From positions 121,911-185,910 of the forward strand of contig JAOAGT010000005.1 of the NCBI GenBank assembly GCA_026415615.1: DNA of 64,000 nucleotides. The letters run 5' to 3'. The position numbers were made by a program, and so were the translations under genes. Shown here in pieces: positions 60,440 to 64,000 of the stretch; position 1 is the stretch's first letter, and each line of letters starts with the position of its first letter. Under the pieces are notes generated by a model, which was not told where the DNA came from, ran no database searches, and worked only from the letters and a program-made list of their open reading frames with translations. The DNA is from Thermoleophilia bacterium. GTDB taxonomy: Bacteria > Actinomycetota > Thermoleophilia > RBG-16-64-13.

Positions 60440-60907
60440 CTACCCTTCCTGAGCGGACTGCTTTTCGCTTTCTTTTTTCTCGGGGGGAGCGGTAACCACA
60501 GTCACAGGCACTCTGGCATGAGCAACTACCTGGCGAGCAATGGAGCCCAGCAGCATCTCGCGGAAGGTGCCGTGACCACGCCGGCCAACCACGATGAGCT
60601 CAGCATCCTTAGAGTTGTCAAGGATGACTTTGCCCGCTTGACCCTCGGCCACCACCTGCTCCACCTCAAGCTCGGGAGCCTTCTCGCGCGCGTACCGAGC
60701 GGCCTCCTCAGCCACTCGTATGGCGTTCTCCCTAAACTCCTCATAGAACTCCTTGCCCGCCACTACACTTGCAAGCACCGAGGGAGGAATCTCCCATGCG
60801 CTTACCAGCCGCAGTTTGGAACCACGCAGCAACGCTTCTTGGATGGCATAGTCAAGCGCAATAGCCGACCCTGCAGACCCATCCACCGCAACCACGATCA
60901 CTCCCAT
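60440..60907 (-). CDS. Universal stress protein (UspA family)
   Basis: 155 residues, one Usp domain: VIVVAVDGSAGSAIALDYA at the N-terminus and the ATP-binding VVGRRGHGTFREMLLGSIA near the C-terminus. A charged Lys/Glu/Ser tail of about fifteen residues follows. It lies between leuB and degV on the same strand. Its role is stress-related but unspecified; it is distinct from the antiporter-linked Usp at 12 kb. Confidence 0.93.
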   Translation of the reverse strand: MGVIVVAVDGSAGSAIALDYAIQEALLRGSKLRLVSAWEIPPSVLASVVAGKEFYEEFRENAIRVAEEAARYAREKAPELEVEQVVAEGQAGKVILDNSKDAELIVVGRRGHGTFREMLLGSIARQVVAHARVPVTVVTAPPEKKESEKQSAQEG

Positions 60908-61001
60908 GGTCCCTCCCTTCCGTTACCAGACCGCCTGCAGAGATGAGAACTTTCCCAAAATTACTATCCACCTGCATCTATTCCTTGGCCACCACTTACA
61001 G

Positions 61002-62063
61002 CTACTGCTTAGCCACAAAATTCGCCACCAGGTCTCCCACAGCGTCAGTGCCCATGCCCATCTTACCGGCAGAGAGAGACTCCATCTTGCTGATGGCATG
61101 AATGATGCCCTGCTCTACCCACTGCGCCGCCTGCTTCTCACCAAGAAAATCAAGCATCATTTGCACAGCCCCAATGGCAGCCAGCGGATTTATCACATTT
61201 TGCCCCGTGTACTTGGGAGCTGAGCCACCAATAGGCTCAAACATTCCGATCTTTCCTGGGTGGATATTGCCCCCAGCAGCAACACCCATACCGCCTTGGA
61301 TCATGGCCCCCAGGTCAGTGATGATGTCCCCAAACATGTTGTCGGTCACAATGACATCAAACCACTCGGGATTCTTGACAAACCACATGCAGGTCGCATC
61401 AACGTGAGCATACTCACGCTTGATGTCGGGATAGTCCGCGTCGCCTACTTCGTTAAACGTGCGCCACCAAAGATCCCAGGCGTAGGTGAGAACGTTGGTC
61501 TTTCCCACCAAAGTGACCTGCTTCCGCCGGTCGGGCCTACGAGCGTATTCAAAGGCGTAGCGGATGCAGCGTTCCACCCCTTTGCGCGTGTTTATGCTCT
61601 CCTGCACGGCAATCTCGTCGGGAGTACCCTTTTTAAGAAAGCCACCTGAGGAGGCGTAAAGACCCTCGGTGTTTTCGCGTACAACAACAAAGTCAATCTC
61701 GCTTGGCCCCTTGTCTTTGATGGGTGTTTCGACCCCAGGGAGCAACTTGACTGGGCGAAGATTGATGTAGAGATCAAGGGCAAAGCGAAGTTTCAGCAAG
61801 ATGCCAAGCTCAAGTATCCCCGGCTTTACATCTGGGTGACCGATGGCGCCCAAGAAAATGGCGTCGTGAGAAGCCAGTTCGGAAATAGCCGAATCCGGCA
61901 AGGTCTCGCCCGTGCGCAAGTAGCGCTCCCCGCCAAAATCGTAGTAGGTAAACTCGCAGGTAAAGCCCGCCCGGCTAGCGGCTGCCTGAAGCACCTTTAT
62001 TCCTTCCCGGACCACCTCCGGCCCGGTACCATCACCAGGAATTACCGCTATGTTGTAAGTCAC
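61002..62063 (-). CDS. leuB: 3-Isopropylmalate dehydrogenase
   Basis: NAD-dependent beta-decarboxylating dehydrogenase of 353 residues. AVIPGDGTGPEVV opens it, LYINLRPVKLLPG and VVVRENTEGLYASSGG line the substrate site, metal Asp residues are in VTDNMFGDIITDLGA, and GGSAPKYTGQNVINPLA binds NAD. The family also includes tartrate and homoisocitrate dehydrogenases; the leuCD context decides for LeuB. With cimA it would also act on erythro-beta-methyl-D-malate. Confidence 0.92.
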   Translation of the reverse strand: MTYNIAVIPGDGTGPEVVREGIKVLQAAASRAGFTCEFTYYDFGGERYLRTGETLPDSAISELASHDAIFLGAIGHPDVKPGILELGILLKLRFALDLYINLRPVKLLPGVETPIKDKGPSEIDFVVVRENTEGLYASSGGFLKKGTPDEIAVQESINTRKGVERCIRYAFEYARRPDRRKQVTLVGKTNVLTYAWDLWWRTFNEVGDADYPDIKREYAHVDATCMWFVKNPEWFDVIVTDNMFGDIITDLGAMIQGGMGVAAGGNIHPGKIGMFEPIGGSAPKYTGQNVINPLAAIGAVQMMLDFLGEKQAAQWVEQGIIHAISKMESLSAGKMGMGTDAVGDLVANFVAKQ

Positions 62064-62127
62064 TCTTTTTTCCTTTCTCCACTTGCTATACGTAGAACCT
62101 TCTTATACTTAATACCCTTGCCTGCAC

Positions 62128-62172
62128 GCAAGTAGCCAGCTTGCAAGTATCCAGCGCGCAAGTAGCCTACCC
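62128..62172. repeat. 15-bp tandem repeat, three copies, starting at the leuD stop codon
   Basis: GCAAGTAGCCAGCTT, GCAAGTATCCAGCGC and GCAAGTAGCCTACCC follow each other (62128-62142, 62143-62157, 62158-62172). On the minus strand the first unit begins with the leuD stop TAG (62169-62167), and the copies extend into the leuD-leuB gap. Confidence 0.85.
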
Positions 62173-62667
62173 GGCTGCAAGCCGCTTCTTCAGATAGGGA
62201 AGCAGCCCACCAGCTTGCACCAGTTCCTGCATAAACGGCGGAAGCGGCTGCGCTTGGAACTTGGCCCCTGTCGTTAGGTTGACAATCTCCCCAGTGGAGA
62301 GATCAACAGTAAGCTCGTCGCCTTGGCGTATGCCGTCTACCGCCTCAGGAGCCACCAGAATGGGCAACCCAGTATTAAATGCGTTTCGATAAAAGATACG
62401 AGCAAAGCTCTTGGCTATCACCACCGAGACGCCTGCTCCCTTAAGAGCCAAAGGAGCGTGCTCCCGAGAAGACCCACAACCAAAGTTCTCTTGCGCCACT
62501 ACGATGTCGCCCGGCTTAACCTTGCTCGCAAAAGTGGGATCGGCGTCCTCCATCACGTGCTGGGCAAGCTCCTCGGCAGTCTTCATGTTTAGGTAGCGCG
62601 CAGGGATGATGAGATCTGTGTCAATATCGCGGCCAAAAGTCCAGGCCCGTCCACGCAGCAATGTCAT
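62167..62667 (-). CDS. leuD: 3-Isopropylmalate dehydratase, small subunit
   Basis: 166-residue aconitase-swivel subunit of the archaeal/thermophile short type: [23 protein letters not shown] region, [19 protein letters not shown] and [14 protein letters not shown]. It pairs with LeuC for isopropylmalate (and citramalate) isomerisation. It overlaps the leuC stop as ATGA. The 103-bp gap to leuB contains a three-copy 15-bp repeat starting at its stop codon. Confidence 0.95.
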   Translation of the reverse strand: MTLLRGRAWTFGRDIDTDLIIPARYLNMKTAEELAQHVMEDADPTFASKVKPGDIVVAQENFGCGSSREHAPLALKGAGVSVVIAKSFARIFYRNAFNTGLPILVAPEAVDGIRQGDELTVDLSTGEIVNLTTGAKFQAQPLPPFMQELVQAGGLLPYLKKRLAAG

Positions 62668-63941
62668 GGCAGCCTCCTTCCGCCCACCTGATCGGGGGTA
62701 GCGATGTGCCCAGCTACTGCACTTGCCGCAGCTACATACGGGCCAGCCAGATATACCTCGGACTTAGGATGGCCCATACGACCCACAAAGTTGCGGTTGG
62801 TGGTAGCCACCGCTCGCTCGCCTTCGGCCAAGACCCCCATGTGCCCGCCCAGACACGGCCCGCATGTGGGCGCCGACACCACCGCCTCCGCCTCGATGAA
62901 CACGTCCAGCAGTCCTTCCTCCAAGGCCTGCTTGTACACAGCCTGAGTAGCGGGGATCACGATACAGCGCACATCCTTGTGTACTTTGCGGCCACGGAGA
63001 ATCTCCGCTGCCTGTCTTAGATCCTCGATCCGGCCGTTGGTGCAGCTGCCGATCACTACCTGGTCGATCTTTATGGAGTTTAGTTCCTCCGCAGGCTGAG
63101 TGTTCGATGGAAGATGCGGTTTAGCCACCATGAGCGGAATCTCCTCCGCCCGCCAGCGGTACGTCTTTTCGTACCAGGCGTCGGAATCGGAATAGTAGTA
63201 CCGGAGAGAACGACGGAAGCGCCCCTCGACATAGGCTTTGGTGATTTCATCGGGAGCAATGATTCCGCTTTTGCCTCCCGCCTCAATGGCCATGTTGCAA
63301 ATGGTGAAGCGAGAGTCCATGGAAAGGCTATGAATGGCTGAGCCATCAAACTCCATAGCCTTATAGAGAGCGCCGTCTACCCCAATTTGTCCGATGATAA
63401 AGAGAATGATGTCCTTGCCGGTCACGTAGGGACCAAGTTCTCCGTCTATGTGGAAAAGGTGCGTTTCCGGGACGCGGAACCACGCTTCGCCGGTGGCCAT
63501 GGCTCCCGCCAAATCGGTTGACCCCACGCCGGTGGCAAAAGCACCCAAAGCCCCATAGGTGCAGGTGTGGGAATCGGCCCCCAACACCACATCGCCAGGC
63601 CCTACCAATCCTTGTTCAGGAAGAAAAGCATGCTCTATACCCACGCGGCCCACGTCGTAGAAATGCACGATGCCGTGCTTACGGGCGAACTCCCGCATCT
63701 GCTTCACCAGGCCGGCAGACTTGATGTCCTTGTTCGGAGTGAAGTGATCGGGGATAAGTGCGATCCGCTCCGGATCAAACACTTTGTCAAAGCCAGCCTT
63801 CTCAAATTCGTCTATGGCCACGCCGGTAGTGACGTCGTTACCCAGACAAAGATCGAGCTTGGCCATGATGAGATCCCCGGGGGCCACTTGGTCTTTGCCT
63901 GCCGCCCGAGCGAGGATCTTTTCTGTCATGGTCATACCCAT
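62664..63941 (-). CDS. leuC: 3-Isopropylmalate dehydratase, large subunit
   Basis: 425-residue aconitase-family subunit. The 4Fe-4S cysteines are in [13 protein letters not shown] and [35 protein letters not shown] and the segment DHFTPNKD are also typical. It is the archaeal/thermophile-type LeuC used with the short LeuD. ATG 63941 gives the N-terminus [17 protein letters not shown] 63935 is equally possible. leuA, if linked, must lie beyond the right edge. Confidence 0.95.
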   Translation of the reverse strand: MGMTMTEKILARAAGKDQVAPGDLIMAKLDLCLGNDVTTGVAIDEFEKAGFDKVFDPERIALIPDHFTPNKDIKSAGLVKQMREFARKHGIVHFYDVGRVGIEHAFLPEQGLVGPGDVVLGADSHTCTYGALGAFATGVGSTDLAGAMATGEAWFRVPETHLFHIDGELGPYVTGKDIILFIIGQIGVDGALYKAMEFDGSAIHSLSMDSRFTICNMAIEAGGKSGIIAPDEITKAYVEGRFRRSLRYYYSDSDAWYEKTYRWRAEEIPLMVAKPHLPSNTQPAEELNSIKIDQVVIGSCTNGRIEDLRQAAEILRGRKVHKDVRCIVIPATQAVYKQALEEGLLDVFIEAEAVVSAPTCGPCLGGHMGVLAEGERAVATTNRNFVGRMGHPKSEVYLAGPYVAAASAVAGHIATPDQVGGRRLP

Positions 63942-64000
63942 GCTCTATTAACCCCCGTCAGTTGGTCGTTTGTGTAACAGTTGCGGGCGCCGGCCATGCG

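Noticed and set aside
1..64000. Mobile element, prophage, integron or defence island
   Set aside because: I saw no transposase, integrase, phage structural gene, terminal inverted repeat, toxin-antitoxin pair or restriction-modification gene; the window reads as core chromosome.

Overview
The window comes from a Gram-positive-type bacterium, most likely an anaerobic or microaerophilic member of the Actinomycetota; I cannot place it more precisely. The reasons are a CGAAC-N4-GTTCG LexA box in front of dinB, a DtxR/MntR-type repressor, DegV, a peptidoglycan deacetylase, no outer-membrane genes, moderately high GC, frequent GTG/TTG starts, and oxygen/iron genes typical of anaerobes (A-type flavoprotein, iron-sulfur flavoprotein, FeoAB). 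Almost all of it is chromosomal housekeeping. I see no tRNA, rRNA, IS element, prophage or CRISPR array. Most genes lie on the minus strand in tight operons with ATGA/GTGA overlaps.

Layout. 1-2.1 kb: tatD (cut by the window edge) and metG. 2.3-3.8 kb: thrC (+). 3.8-7.7 kb: rsmI, a ROK sugar kinase, a DUF2007 protein, an HD-domain protein and threonine aldolase. 7.9-11.7 kb: a three-gene carbohydrate operon of an LsrF-like aldolase/thiolase, an Rpe/LsrE-like epimerase and a class II aldolase-SDR fusion. 11.9-13.5 kb: a UspA protein and a CPA2 antiporter. 13.8-15.5 kb: a dynamin-like GTPase (+). 15.6-19.9 kb: a DUF4129 / small membrane protein / MoxR / DUF58 / membrane protein operon, with a divergent zinc-ribbon discoidin protein at 20 kb. 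20.8-25.7 kb: SOS-regulated dinB, pgi, a tRNA-queuosine mannosyltransferase homologue and a D-amino-acid aminotransferase. 26.2-28.3 kb: ftsZ coupled to a ParA gene. 28.4-32.1 kb: a B12-binding radical SAM protein, a polysaccharide deacetylase and a STAS/HATPase partner-switch pair. 32.1-36.7 kb: the flavoprotein operon, a methyltransferase and an EnvC-like M23 protein. 36.7-43.3 kb: hisBHAF and hisD, separated by a membrane diguanylate cyclase on the opposite strand. 43.4-51.1 kb: dnaE, a DUF985 cupin, a FAH-family enzyme, cimA and ilvE. 51.3-53.9 kb: dtxR-feoA-feoB with a candidate operator. 54.1-59.4 kb: a six-PAS hybrid kinase and a GGDEF response regulator. 59.5-64 kb: degV, uspA and leuCDB.

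How it fits together. cimA with leuCDB and ilvE forms a citramalate route to isoleucine as well as leucine synthesis. The kinase and REC-GGDEF regulator are a ready-made phosphorelay to c-di-GMP. The flavoprotein operon and feoAB fit life at low oxygen.

The most unusual structural signal is not a gene. It is a recurring set of short (9-27 bp) imperfect tandem duplications, at least fourteen in 64 kb, most of them at or just past stop codons. One duplicates the end of the flavodiiron gene together with its stop codon and supplies the ribosome binding site and start of the next gene. GC-only inverted repeats inside reading frames are a second unexplained pattern.
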